Shown here: piece after piece, positions 49,742 to 60,000 of the stretch
Layout: every line of letters starts with the position of its first letter
Position numbering within the stretch: the stretch's first letter is position 1
DNA from: CAYFUG01 sp964346295
GTDB taxonomy: Bacteria > Patescibacteriota > Minisyncoccia > Moranbacterales > DUUL01
Assembly (NCBI GenBank): GCA_964346295.1
Contig: CAYFUG010000001.1
Span: 30,620 to 94,619 of the forward strand
Direction of reading: 5' to 3'
Length of the DNA stretch: 64,000 nt
Notes under the pieces: generated by a model
The model's database searches: none
What the model was told of the DNA's origin: nothing
What the model saw: only the letters and a program-made list of their open reading frames with translations
Program-made: the position numbers and the translations under genes

Positions 49742-50488
49742 ATGAAAAAAATTCTAGCTAGTTTTGTAGCCCTTTTAGCTGCTTTGGCAGTTACTGGCTA
49801 CGGAACTTACGCCCTTTGGAGCGACACCGAGACATCCACCGGAAACACCATTACCGCCGGAAGTTTAGACTTATCAGTGCCCGAAACTTTCATTGCCGTA
49901 GCTGCTGTTTCTGCTGACTTTGACGGCGACGGAACCGACGACTACACCACTGCCGTTTACCCAGGAGTAGGTTACTTTGGAACCGCTGACGGACCTCAAG
50001 CTGATTCCATGATTTCCTTAACAAGCGACACTGCCACTTATGGAACTTACAATGGTGACGGAATGGGCGCCAAAAACTATGACTATGTTCCTGTTATTAA
50101 CAACGGAACTATTGATGGACAGTTAACAGTAGAAGTTGGTGCTGTCTCAGATGAAGAGAACGGCCAAACCAGCGCTGAACTAGTACCTGGAGTAGACGGA
50201 ACTCCTAATGTTGGGGAGCTTAGCCCATATGTAGAAATTCGCTTTCACATTGATGTAGACGGCGATGAAACCTACGAAGACACTACCGGATGGCAAGCAA
50301 TCTCCAGTGCTCCTAATACCTCAACCAATCCACTTTGGAATTTTGCCAATACCGCAATTATTCCGGCTCAAAACTCTGCTAATCCTGCTCGTCTTATGAT
50401 GGAATACCGAGTAGACAGTGCTGCTGGCAATGACACCATGACCGACACTGTAGATTTTGAACTTATCTACGATTTCCAACAAATCTAG
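49742..50488 (+). CDS. TasA/CalY-like surface fibre protein
   Basis: 248 residues. The N-terminus 'MKKILASFVALLAALAVTGY' then 'TYALWSDTETSTGNTITAG' and 'SLDLS' is the SipW-dependent signal plus the start of the TasA/camelysin fold. The rest is Asp/Gly/Thr-rich, beta-type, with 'FDGDGTDDYT' acidic loops that may bind calcium. Family members assemble into fibres on the cell surface or biofilm matrix in Bacillus. The gene is first in an operon with the signal peptidase and two other surface proteins. No Shine-Dalgarno sequence is visible; repeat copy F ends 9 bp upstream. Confidence 0.82.
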   Translation: MKKILASFVALLAALAVTGYGTYALWSDTETSTGNTITAGSLDLSVPETFIAVAAVSADFDGDGTDDYTTAVYPGVGYFGTADGPQADSMISLTSDTATYGTYNGDGMGAKNYDYVPVINNGTIDGQLTVEVGAVSDEENGQTSAELVPGVDGTPNVGELSPYVEIRFHIDVDGDETYEDTTGWQAISSAPNTSTNPLWNFANTAIIPAQNSANPARLMMEYRVDSAAGNDTMTDTVDFELIYDFQQI

Positions 50489-50536
50489 TTTGGTCTAAGA
50501 ATTTGACCTAAAAACTAGATCTATTTCCCATCCCGC

Positions 50537-50568
50537 GGAAGCCTGGGCCAAACCAGTCTCAGGCTTCC
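50537..50568 (+). promoter_or_regulatory. Intercistronic hairpin in the surface operon
   Basis: A 9-bp perfect stem (GGAAGCCTG / CAGGCTTCC) 48 bp after the TasA-like stop, without a T run. It may stabilise or partly terminate the message, giving high expression of the first gene. Confidence 0.55.
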
Positions 50569-50630
50569 CTCTTGGGGAAAATATCAGTCAATAATCTAAT
50601 TTTAAAAATAAAAATAAAATTTTAAAAATT

Positions 50631-50933
50631 ATGGAATTAGTAATCAGCTTGTTTGCTACCTACATATCCTCTTTGATCGGACTTTGGATTATCGTAATGC
50701 TCTTTAGCCCTAATATGCCCGGAAAAATTACCAAAGTAGCCGTTCTGGCAGCTATAGTCTCCTTGGCAGGTCTCCTGTCAGTGCTACTTGGATCTTTGGG
50801 AGCTCTTTTATCCTTGGTAATCAATCTAATAGCCATCACCAGCATTCTCAAATATGACTTCCTCTCGGCCTTTTTAACTTTAATCGGCCTATCAATCATC
50901 CAGTACTTAATAATGTTTGGGATGGTTGGCTAA
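50631..50933 (+). CDS. Small polytopic membrane protein
   Basis: 100 residues, about three to four hydrophobic segments, almost no charge apart from the loop 'SPNMPGKITK'. Sits between the TasA-like gene and the signal peptidase, as TapA-like or accessory membrane proteins do elsewhere, but I do not recognise the family. Confidence 0.7.
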   Translation: MELVISLFATYISSLIGLWIIVMLFSPNMPGKITKVAVLAAIVSLAGLLSVLLGSLGALLSLVINLIAITSILKYDFLSAFLTLIGLSIIQYLIMFGMVG

Positions 50934-50981
50934 TCAATTCCGAAACCTTCTCCCTTTGACCTCTTTAATCTTCCCCTTTTC

Positions 50982-51590
50982 ATGAAAAAACTCTCTAATT
51001 GGATCATCAACCTCATCTTTGTCCTCTCTTTGGCAATTGCCTTGTTTTTTATCCTGGCTCGTTTCGTGCCCCAGTTCGGCTATAACATTTTTGCCGTCCG
51101 TAGTGGATCCATGGAACCAGCCATTAAAAAATGGGATCTCATTATCACTCAAAAACAAGACCATTACCAAACAGAAGACATTATTACCTTTCGCCGAGAT
51201 CATAAAACCGTAATCACTCACCGCATTATTGAAGTCCAAAAAGAAGGCGGCCAGTGCGATTTTATAACTAAAGGAGACGCCAACCAAGATCCGGATCGTA
51301 AAGATGTTCCGGAAAGAAGAGTGCTTGGCAAGATGGTAACTCGGATTCCTTGGATTGGCATCAGTTTTAATTATCGCCGCCAACTCCTAGCCGGAGCCGC
51401 TCTCTTAGCAGTTATCGCCGCCGGCTTTTACCTCTCTAACATTAAGAAAAATTTCGATAATAGCAAGCCAAAATCCCGAGTTGATAAGTCTAACCAAACT
51501 AAGCCGAAAGACTCTCCGGCACCAAACCCAGAACAGTCAAAGAGTCAGGTCAACCAAAATCCTGAAAATAGACCGGGACCCTTCGCCTAG
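50982..51590 (+). CDS. Signal peptidase I, SipW (ER) type
   Basis: 202 residues. An N-terminal membrane helix (~8-28) leads to the catalytic 'VRSGSMEPAI' with Ser43. 'VITHRIIEV' supplies His80 in place of the Lys of ordinary bacterial enzymes, as in SipW and the eukaryotic/archaeal type. 'TKGDANQDPD' is the conserved Asp block. A second membrane helix lies at ~133-152, and the tail is Pro/Asn/Lys-rich. It should cut the signal of the TasA-like and related proteins encoded alongside. Confidence 0.92.
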   Translation: MKKLSNWIINLIFVLSLAIALFFILARFVPQFGYNIFAVRSGSMEPAIKKWDLIITQKQDHYQTEDIITFRRDHKTVITHRIIEVQKEGGQCDFITKGDANQDPDRKDVPERRVLGKMVTRIPWIGISFNYRRQLLAGAALLAVIAAGFYLSNIKKNFDNSKPKSRVDKSNQTKPKDSPAPNPEQSKSQVNQNPENRPGPFA

Positions 51591-51637
51591 AAACAGCAAT
51601 CTTCATTTAACATAAACAATTTCTAATTATACCCTCC

Positions 51638-54600
51638 ATGATTCCCTTTAAAAAATTCTGGAAGCACTCTCTTCGTGTCACTTCAGTTTGGCTCTCTATT
51701 GGAGCCTTGCTACTACTGAGCTTCCCTGGATCCTCTCAAGCCGCCTACAGCAACCGCGTCACCTCTTCTGGCGGCGGAGAGAAAATGAGCGCCGGCAGCA
51801 TCGACGCCGAGTTAAACTTGGTTACCGACTTCAAAGCTCTCCCCATCGAAGCAGGCTCAACCAACTACGCTGAACTAGAAATCATCAATTCTGGGATCTT
51901 GGGGCTAACCTACCAATCAACTAGCCAAAAAACTTCCGGGTCTGACAACCTCTACCAAAATTTAGAAGCAGAATTGATTCAAGACGGAGTCACCCAGTGG
52001 ACCGGTTTCTTACAAGACCTAGATTTCACCTCCCCGGAACTTGCCTCCACCGATCTCCATCAACTCAGAATCGAAGTTTCTCTTCCGGCAGATTCCACCT
52101 CCAGCCTGGAGGAGCTTGATTGTGAATTTGAAATCAACTTCCTCGCCTCCCAGCCCGACGCCTTAGGCGGCTGGACCGACCAAGAGACCCTCCCTGGTCA
52201 AAGCCTCTCCTCGGGCGATTGGACCGCTCCCGAAGTTCCAGAAAATTTAGGTTTTAATGTTGCCAGTGAATCTGAAACCCCTAACGAAGGCAATCCAGTG
52301 GCCTCTGATTTAGATTTAAATTGCACCACTACCGGCAAAGTTTACACCAACGAAAACAGTGTGGCTCATAATTGGAGCGACGAATCCGATTCTGATTTGG
52401 GACCTGTTAAATACGAACGCCTGGTGACTTATCCCGACGGAAGAACCGGAGTTTTTGGTCCCTTGGAAAATAATTACACCGATTTCTCTTCTTTTGGGGG
52501 AGGAGGTGGTACCGAAGGCACTTGGGGCGTCCAAGTTCGTTCCTATGATGACACTGCTAACTATTCCGCCTGGTCTGATAAATGCGAGATTGTTTATGAC
52601 AAAACCTCTCCCACTGTAGCAATTACCAATCCCGCTGACGGCGATCCCCTGGAGGGTCTTGTTAATATCCGAGGAACCGTAGAAGATGCCAATCCTCACC
52701 ACTATTATCTAGTGATAACAGATAGCAATGGTAATAAAATTGGCCCCGGCACCGTTAACGAAACTGCTTCCTTTGCTGATAAAGTGCTCTACAACTGGAA
52801 CACCGCGGAATACCCCGATGGAGACTATGTGATTGAACTAGCCGCCCGAGACAGCGCCGGCAACCGCTACCCCACCTCCGGTAATATCGAAGTCAATGTC
52901 ACCGTTGACAATCCCCTAAAAATCACCAATGTAACCTCTGAAACTCCTACTACCGGAACCACCAAGGGGACGGAAGGCGGTGAAAATTCCGTAGAGGTAG
53001 AAATCACCTGGGACACCGATATTGCTGCCACTTCTCAAGTAGTTATTGACGACAAAAGCCACGCTCATATCGACGACTACTTTGACTCTACCGTTGAGGA
53101 TTCTTCTTTAGTTACTTCCCACTCTCAAATCGCTTCAGGCCTCGCCAAGGACACCACCTACTATTACCGCGTCATTAGTAAAGATTCTGCCACTGGAACC
53201 AAAATCGCCTCAAAAGAATACACTTTTATTTCAACCATTGGAGGAGAAGATGACCCAGCAGCTGATCCAGGCGAAATAGTAATGAATGAATTTTTGCCTA
53301 ATCCCTCAAAGGGATCTTACCCTAGTGAAAATGCTTTGCCCCTAAAAGAAGGCGAATGGGTGGAGCTTTACAACACCACCGATAGTGAGATTGATTTGAA
53401 AAATTACTACTTAGAAGACGACCCCGATAAAGGCGATCACACCATAATTATTGATAACACTCGCACCAAAAGCGGCGATACTCTGATTCCAGCTAATGGC
53501 TATCTAGTGGTCTATTTAAAAAATACTGCTGGTGCAGGATCAGTTGGGGCTATCCTCAACAACGAAGGTGACACTCTTAGTTTTTACAACAAAGACGACC
53601 AGTTACTAGATGATTTCACCTACGACGGCGGAGGCTCGGATGTCCCGGAAGACAAAACTTTTGCTCGCTTGCCAGATGGCCACGGCCCCTGGATTGACCC
53701 AGAGCCTACTCCTGGAGATGATAATGATTTGACCAAACAAGAAAAAGCGGACTTCCAAGAATTAGCTTTTGAAGAATGCTTTGAGTTCAAACAGAAACTG
53801 CAAAACTCCGACAAGGACACCTTCTGCAATCCTGCATTTTTAGAAATCATCGACCTCCTAGACGACAAAGACGACGACAAAATTGGTTCCGAGCTATTTG
53901 AAGAACTACTAGAGGCGGCCGACATTGAAATCGAGGCCAAAGAAGAGGGTAAAGACGCAAACAAAAAAGAGACCGGGGATGAAAATACTGAAGAACCTCT
54001 AATAGAAGAGGAGGAGAATCAAGAAGGTAGCCAAAGCCAAGACCAAGGAGAAAGCAATGACGATAGTGAAGATCAAGGCACCGACGCTGACGCCGAAGAT
54101 ATCGTAGAAGGCAAAGACAATCAAGACGAAAATCCAGCTCCTTCTGAGTCAGTTGAAGCCGAGGAAATCGAAAGCACTGAAAGCCAAGAACCCCTCGAAG
54201 CTCAATTGGAAGTTAAATTTAAAGGCGATCTGGAGACTGCCGATAACCTGGCTTGGGAAATTGAAATTGACCAAAAAGAATTTACCGTCAATTACTCCGC
54301 TGATAAGCAAAATGATTTTCAGGCAGATTTTCCTGACGAAGAATTAAAAATTGACTTAGAAGATTTAAACTTAGAAAAAATCGAAGAAGTCACTAAGTTA
54401 GAAATTAGCTTAGAAACTATCACTAACAACATTGAGTTACCCGAATACCTAGAAATCACCGAGCCGGATACTGCTGAAATCCGAGTCGCTAAAATTCAAA
54501 TCTTTGAAGTCGAAATTGCCTCAACGGAAGGAGAAAAAGAGAAAGAAGGAGAATCCGCCCCCGATAACATGGAGGATTTAGAAGGCCTAACTGATCGAAA

Positions 54601-54649
54601 AAACTTTCTCCACTGGCTAATCTCCCAGAAAAGTAACTACCTAAGCTAA
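51638..54649 (+). CDS. Large secreted multi-domain surface protein with LTD and acidic tail
   Basis: 1003 residues. After a signal (~15-35), a TasA/camelysin-like domain (~36-175, 'YSNRVTSSGG' and 'SAGSIDAELNL') is followed by a fibronectin-like domain (~195-325). A bacterial Ig-like domain follows (~325-430, 'VAITNPADGDPLEGLVNIRG'), then a second FN3-like one (~430-535) and a Lamin-Tail Domain (~545-700, 'IVMNEFLPNP' and 'GEWVELYNTTD'). A ~200-residue Glu/Asp-rich region (~745-890) and a C-terminal beta domain complete it. No membrane anchor is visible at the C-terminus. Probably a matrix or adhesive component secreted with the TasA-like fibre. Confidence 0.85.
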   Translation: MIPFKKFWKHSLRVTSVWLSIGALLLLSFPGSSQAAYSNRVTSSGGGEKMSAGSIDAELNLVTDFKALPIEAGSTNYAELEIINSGILGLTYQSTSQKTSGSDNLYQNLEAELIQDGVTQWTGFLQDLDFTSPELASTDLHQLRIEVSLPADSTSSLEELDCEFEINFLASQPDALGGWTDQETLPGQSLSSGDWTAPEVPENLGFNVASESETPNEGNPVASDLDLNCTTTGKVYTNENSVAHNWSDESDSDLGPVKYERLVTYPDGRTGVFGPLENNYTDFSSFGGGGGTEGTWGVQVRSYDDTANYSAWSDKCEIVYDKTSPTVAITNPADGDPLEGLVNIRGTVEDANPHHYYLVITDSNGNKIGPGTVNETASFADKVLYNWNTAEYPDGDYVIELAARDSAGNRYPTSGNIEVNVTVDNPLKITNVTSETPTTGTTKGTEGGENSVEVEITWDTDIAATSQVVIDDKSHAHIDDYFDSTVEDSSLVTSHSQIASGLAKDTTYYYRVISKDSATGTKIASKEYTFISTIGGEDDPAADPGEIVMNEFLPNPSKGSYPSENALPLKEGEWVELYNTTDSEIDLKNYYLEDDPDKGDHTIIIDNTRTKSGDTLIPANGYLVVYLKNTAGAGSVGAILNNEGDTLSFYNKDDQLLDDFTYDGGGSDVPEDKTFARLPDGHGPWIDPEPTPGDDNDLTKQEKADFQELAFEECFEFKQKLQNSDKDTFCNPAFLEIIDLLDDKDDDKIGSELFEELLEAADIEIEAKEEGKDANKKETGDENTEEPLIEEEENQEGSQSQDQGESNDDSEDQGTDADAEDIVEGKDNQDENPAPSESVEAEEIESTESQEPLEAQLEVKFKGDLETADNLAWEIEIDQKEFTVNYSADKQNDFQADFPDEELKIDLEDLNLEKIEEVTKLEISLETITNNIELPEYLEITEPDTAEIRVAKIQIFEVEIASTEGEKEKEGESAPDNMEDLEGLTDRKNFLHWLISQKSNYLS

Positions 54650-54663
54650 TTATTTCATCAACC

Positions 54664-55836
54664 ATGCAGAAAAAACCATTCATCTTTAGAGCTCTAGCAC
54701 TTTTCTGGGCACTCTCTTTGTTACTCATTTCTCCCTCTCTAACTTTAGCTAAAGACGGAGAAAACAAGATCGATGTGGAATATCCAGTCTCTCACGATCT
54801 TGACGGAGGTGACATCTTCAATGAAGAAAACATCTACCCCGGTTGGAGCAAGAAAAAAGAATTCACCGTGGAAAATGAAAGTGTCGAAAGCGAAGTAGAT
54901 CTCTTTTTGCAAATTGACCTGAAAGATGGAGAAAAACTCGCCAAAGAACTCAAGCTTTATATTATTCGCGACGATGATAATAGCTACCGAATTGGAGGAG
55001 CTGGAGATAAGTGGGATTTAGAAGATGCTGACGACGAAGGCTACCTTTATTTTGATCGCTTAGACGAAGGTGAAGAAGAACAATACGAAATCAAGATTAA
55101 ATTTGATAAAGATGCTGGCAATGAATTTCAAGGGTTAGAAACTGAATTTGACATTGATTTTAAAATTGAAGGTGAAGAAGTGGAAGAAGGCGTTAGTGAA
55201 GAGGATGTTTTTGCTTCCCAGGGCCGAGTGGTAACAGGTGAAGCTCCCGCCGATGAAACCGGAGAGGAGCCGGAAGAGGAGCCGGAAGTTCAAGGAGAGT
55301 ACGAGGAAGCTCCAGAACTAAGCACCTATGACAAATCCGACCAGCCCGCCACTGATGTTAAAGGCACCAGCTCGGAATGCGTCAGTTGGCCTCCTTTTTG
55401 GGTTTGGATAATTGCTCTGGTGACAATAATTGTTTCTCTGATTATTAGTGACTATCGCAACTTCCGCCGCCGAGAATATGGCTGGAAATTTGATCTTTTC
55501 TTAATGATCACCGCAGTATTGCTCTGGTACTTTTTTGATAACTGCAAAATTCACCTCTGGTTTCTATTTGGATCCCTAGCCTCCGGAGTGTTAATCCACG
55601 CTACTTACCTCGCCCTTTTGAAGAAAGTCACCGGAGGAGGATCTGGTGGTAGCTCCCTCTCTTCCCTAGAAGACAGTGATTATTACAGCGGGCCAGAGCC
55701 CTCTTCTGAATCTAGCGAAAAAAATTCTGGCTCCAATGACTCCAATTCCTCTGTTAATGCTGCTGGACTTTCTACTTACCATAGCCAACCACCCTCGGTT
55801 AGCCCCAGTGTTTTTCAGGATTATCGAGTAAGATAA
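54664..55836 (+). CDS. Membrane-anchored TasA-like surface protein
   Basis: 390 residues. A signal (~10-30, ending LTLA) is followed by a beta-rich camelysin-like domain (~31-175: 'YPGWSKKKEFTVENESVESE'), an acidic linker (~185-240), a membrane segment (~245-260), further hydrophobic helices (~280-320) and a Ser/Gly-rich tail. It may anchor the fibre to the cell. It ends the plus-strand operon and is followed by a strong terminator. It starts 14 bp after the previous stop. Confidence 0.8.
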   Translation: MQKKPFIFRALALFWALSLLLISPSLTLAKDGENKIDVEYPVSHDLDGGDIFNEENIYPGWSKKKEFTVENESVESEVDLFLQIDLKDGEKLAKELKLYIIRDDDNSYRIGGAGDKWDLEDADDEGYLYFDRLDEGEEEQYEIKIKFDKDAGNEFQGLETEFDIDFKIEGEEVEEGVSEEDVFASQGRVVTGEAPADETGEEPEEEPEVQGEYEEAPELSTYDKSDQPATDVKGTSSECVSWPPFWVWIIALVTIIVSLIISDYRNFRRREYGWKFDLFLMITAVLLWYFFDNCKIHLWFLFGSLASGVLIHATYLALLKKVTGGGSGGSSLSSLEDSDYYSGPEPSSESSEKNSGSNDSNSSVNAAGLSTYHSQPPSVSPSVFQDYRVR

Positions 55837-55872
55837 ACAAGCTAGCAATTCTCGGCTTCTTTTGATTATACT

Positions 55873-55908
55873 AACCTGGCAGATCTCCATGACTTGCCAG
55901 GTTTTTTT
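55873..55908 (+). terminator. Terminator of the surface operon
   Basis: AACCTGGC pairs with GCCAGGTT, and a T7 run follows. Same stem theme as the DUF1294 terminator. Confidence 0.9.
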
Positions 55909-55955
55909 ATTTCTATTTATAAAATTAGACCAATTAAGTTTTAAGTTTAAAAATA

Positions 55956-55987
55956 AAAACACCCCCGAGAAAACCCAAGGGTGTTTT
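55956..55987 (-). terminator. Terminator of the khpA gene
   Basis: AAAACACCC pairs with GGGTGTTTT, and a T-rich run follows on the minus strand. It lies 22 bp from the khpA stop. Confidence 0.85.
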
Positions 55988-56008
55988 AAAGTCTGAAATA
56001 GAATAATA

Positions 56009-56359
56009 CTAAGAGATATCACTCATAATATCATCAATGCTCTTGTCTTCGTTTCGCTTCTCCTCGCTCTTTCTTTCTCGAGGAGCACGCTCAGCACGCT
56101 CAGAACCTTCTGGTTCGTTGATTTTGAGGTTAACTCGAGCATTGTTGCGAGCACCAATCACTCGTAGCAAAGTGCGGATAGCTTTAGCAGTGCTACCTTG
56201 CTTCCCGATTACCATTCCCATGTCTTCAGGATGAACACTCAAGGTGATTAACACGCCTCGCTCGTCGATATCACGGACAACTTCTACATCGTCCGGATTA
56301 TCTACGATGGACTTTACTACAAACTCCAGAAACTCTCGGTCTTGATATTCTTCTGCCAT
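56009..56359 (-). CDS. khpA: KH-domain RNA-binding protein KhpA
   Basis: 116 residues. A single KH domain (~1-80) with the 'IGKQGSTAKAIRTLLRVIG' GxxG loop is followed by an Arg/Glu-rich tail (~85-116). KhpA binds RNA with KhpB in Gram-positive-type bacteria and affects envelope and division. In many genomes it lies near rpsP; here it does not. A palindrome lies 110 bp upstream of its start. Confidence 0.92.
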   Translation of the reverse strand: MAEEYQDREFLEFVVKSIVDNPDDVEVVRDIDERGVLITLSVHPEDMGMVIGKQGSTAKAIRTLLRVIGARNNARVNLKINEPEGSERAERAPRERKSEEKRNEDKSIDDIMSDIS

Positions 56360-56468
56360 AGTTCTTGACTGAATAATTATCTTACTTTGGACTCACCACC
56401 TCTATAAAAATAGAAGTAGCAGTAGTCCCTTCCTTTCTGACCCTCAGATATCGACCTTTTAGACACCT

Positions 56469-56485
56469 GTTCGTAAATTACGAAC
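56469..56485. promoter_or_regulatory. Perfect 17-bp palindrome (possible operator)
   Basis: GTTCGTAA-A-TTACGAAC in the gap between the DUF5663-type gene and khpA. Unknown protein; not a LexA box (spacing differs). Confidence 0.4.
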
Positions 56486-56584
56486 AAAATATCTTCGGGC
56501 TCTTGGACTAATTTTATACTTTGTAACGCCTGGTGTCAATAACTACCTAAAATTACCAAACTACTAGCCTAAAAACACTTGCGG

Positions 56585-56950
56585 CTATTCTTCTTTGGCT
56601 CCTTCTTGAGTAGCTTGACTCATAAAATCGAGTAATTCTTGCTTATAACCTCCAATTTCTTCTAGTACTTTTTGTTCAAAGTTTTCTACATTGGCGGTTA
56701 AAAATTCTTGCACTTGTTCTGGGGTGGTGCTCTCATCTGCTAGCAATTTTTCCATCTCTTCCACCTTAGCATCCTCTAGCTCTTCCGCTACTCGGATTAA
56801 AATTCGCTGTTGGATCACTTCGTTGATTTCCAAAAGCATTTTTTCTTGCTCCTCTTTAGGAAGCTGATCAATTCCTAACTCCTTGATCAAATCGACTTGC
56901 GCCGCTTGGACCAAATTGTTGGAATTTTGACCTTGATTTTGATCTGACAT
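56585..56950 (-). CDS. DUF5663-type small acidic protein
   Basis: 121 residues from the ATG at 56948-56950 ('MSDQNQGQNSNN'); an in-frame start 16 codons upstream is less likely. Helical, acidic, with 'LIKELGIDQLPKEEQEKMLL' and 'EEIGGYKQEL'. This pattern matches small DUF5663 proteins seen in Patescibacteria next to large surface or secretion proteins. It lies ~60 bp downstream of the 1183-aa gene on the same strand. Function unknown. Confidence 0.7.
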   Translation of the reverse strand: MSDQNQGQNSNNLVQAAQVDLIKELGIDQLPKEEQEKMLLEINEVIQQRILIRVAEELEDAKVEEMEKLLADESTTPEQVQEFLTANVENFEQKVLEEIGGYKQELLDFMSQATQEGAKEE

Positions 56951-57008
56951 AATTTTTGTTAATTTTATTATTATTGATTGTTTATTTTTTGCAATCAACT
57001 CTTATTTA

Positions 57009-60000
57009 TTATTGACCAAATATACTTTTAAGTGCTTCTACGCTAGGCGACTGCCCACCGCCACTCCTCGGTTGTCTCCATTTAGGCATTTCTCCAGTGT
57101 CTTCAAAGGCAGGCATGTTCACTTCTTCAGCATCCGCAGGAATATTATCACCCAAATTCAAGGTTGCCTCTTCTGTTGCACGAGATTCTCCAGAACCCGC
57201 CACCCCCCCCTCAGTCGTCGCTACGAAAGGCTCTTCAGGTAATGGCACGCTTCCAACCTCTCGCTCGGGTACTTGTTGATCTAGTTCTACATCCTTGTGA
57301 CCTCCATCAAAAACATCCCTTGCTGTCTCCGTAACACTTCCGCCTGTCCTTTGGAGCCAATCTCCCAATCTACCAGCTCTTTCCATTTGATTCTCATGAA
57401 GACCTCTGGCTCTTTCCATTTGCCTCTCATGCAAATCACTCGCCCCAGATCTCACACGATCAAGCCAGCCTGGCCCTTCTACTGCGCTAGCAGCGTCTGG
57501 AGTTTCCGCTTCTGGGGCATTTGCAACCAACTCTCTTGGGAGAGAAGAAGTACCTGCTCGAGTCCACTCACCACTAGAACTTCCTCTTAAGTCTTCAGTC
57601 GCAAAATCAGCGTTTCCGGTGTTTAATCGCTCCAGTAAAGCACCCACTTTAATATTGTCTACATTTTCTCCTCCTTTCAAAAGTTGATCTAGATAATCAG
57701 GGTTTTTATCAGCAAGAAACCCTGTAATTCTGCTGCCTATAGCATGCAACTCACTTGCCTCCCCATAAGACAGCCCATTGAAAGCCCCTCCTCGCAAAAA
57801 TTCATCTGTAGCCGGAGAAAATTCAAACCCCGCTCCGCTAGCTCCCATTCTATTTTGCCAAATGTTTTGACCAGTCAAAAAGTCGTTTCTTCGCAGATCG
57901 CCCACAGTCATTCCCTGTTCATCTGGTCCACCTCGCAAAACAGCCTTAAAAACATCCTCCGAGAGTCCTTTTCCGTTGTTCCAATTTTCTAAAATCCCAC
58001 CAACCGCTTTCTCGTCAAAACTAGAATTTTCGGTTAGAGTATTTAAAGAAGCCGCCTCTGGTCCAAGCCCAGGCTCAGGAACAGACGCTTCTTCTGCGAT
58101 TCCAACTTCATCTAAACCTAAAAAGTCCCTAACTCCGTCAGCATCAGTTGCATAAAATTCACCATCACCAGAATCAATCTCATAAAAACCCGTCCCTCCT
58201 GGCTTGCTAACAAACCTGTATCTAGAACCATCACCAGCATCGCGCCATTTATTTATATTTTCTGCAGCTCCAGCTTCATCAAATCCTGTTACCGTTTCTC
58301 CTGTATCAAATCTAGCATCAGGACTAGCGGCAGTCGCCCCTCCATCTCTTCTCGCCAACTCAATTTCCTTGTCGCCACCAGCTCCTGTCAATTTTTCCAA
58401 ACGCTCTGTCACTGCGGGAGCTTGCAATTTTAATTCCCCATTTCCTCCTTCTACTAAAGTAAAGCCTTCCCCTTTCTCCATCTGAGCAAAAGCTGTCATC
58501 ACTTGCTCTCTACTAAGACCGGGGTATTCACTAGCAAAATTATTTAACAAGTTAGCAATTTCTGCGGGCGACTTGCCTGCCCCTATTAAAGTCCCGTACA
58601 CACTGGCTTTAGGTTCTAAATTAAAAGATTCTGATTCAACAATAGGTTGCTCCGTACTCCCCACAGGAACTGCTGACCATTGCTCTGGCATTGCGGCTGG
58701 TCGTGCTACTGCTTCAGGAGCCTCTCCAATTTCTATATTTGCAATTCTCCCCCGATCATCAAACTCAACATGGACAGGTTTTCCGTAGAAGGTATCAAAC
58801 ACTTCATTCTCGAGGTTTTTGATTTGACTCTCATCTAATCCTTGGCGCTCAAAATAATCTTTCAATAATTTATCTCTTAAATCACTAATCTCATTCGCAG
58901 AGATTTCATCACCATCGCCACTCGAAAGAAGTTTTTCAAGCTTATCGTTTAATTCGTATCCTCCTTCAATATAATCAATTTTATTTCCCGCAAGTTGTCC
59001 TAAATAAACCTGCTCCTCTGGAGTAAAATCCACTTCTCCAGCCGCTACTTCGGTTGCATTTTCAACCACCCTCCCATCGCCGCTGCCATCCAATGGGGCT
59101 GCTTCTTGGTTAGGCATTGCCTTTATCACTTCTGGTCCATGAGCACCTCCCGTCATGCTGGCAGCCTGGTGAGTACCTCCCATATAATCATCCAATCCAT
59201 AAAATTCTGCAGCAGTAGCCATGGCCGATTTCAATCCATTTTCAGCCGACTCTAAAGAGCTAGCAACGCCATCCATAGAAAGACTTTCTGCTACATTAAC
59301 AAGGTCAATGTTCATTAAACCTCCACCCGCAATCGCCGAAGCAACTGTAAATCCTTTTACCCTTCTCATTTCTTTTTGATTCTTTCTCCGGACCTTTTCA
59401 ATCAACTCCCAATTAGGGTTTCCGCTCTGATCTCTCAAGAAAGCCCCTTTTGACAATTCTTGCTGCCAATCCCGCATTTTCTCCTCCCGAGTTCTTTTAT
59501 CCTTACTAAAAATAGCCTTATCCTTCATCATTCTCTTGCTAGCAAATCGGGCCACTTGACCTCCAAAAGCACCTCTCGCTAGCCTCCAGGCAATTGAACC
59601 AGCCCCCATTGCGGCTCCCGTGGCAACGCTTCCAGCCACCACACCGCTGGCTCCACCAATCAAAGCCGCTGGCACCGTTACCATCAGGAGTTTCCTTTTC
59701 CACCCGGGCAGCTCGTTAAACTTACTCCACTTCCCCAAGACTTTTTGCTTCAATTCCGAAAGCTTGCCCACTCGCACCTTCAATTGCTCTTTCCCAAATC
59801 GCTCATCACCGATCAAGAACTGAGTTAATTTAAGCTTATTGTCGGAGCTCAAGTCGCCATTTTCATCACCATACTTTTCCTGGAACTCTTTAATTGAAGC
59901 ACCTTGATAATCCTTTAGCGCTATCCCTAGCATTTCTCTGGCATCATTAATCCGTCCTTTAATCTCTTCAACTTTTTCTATGTAATCGCTCCGGTGAGCT

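Noticed and set aside
54489..54767. Minus-strand frame opposite the surface genes
   Set aside because: Fully covered by two well-supported genes on the plus strand.
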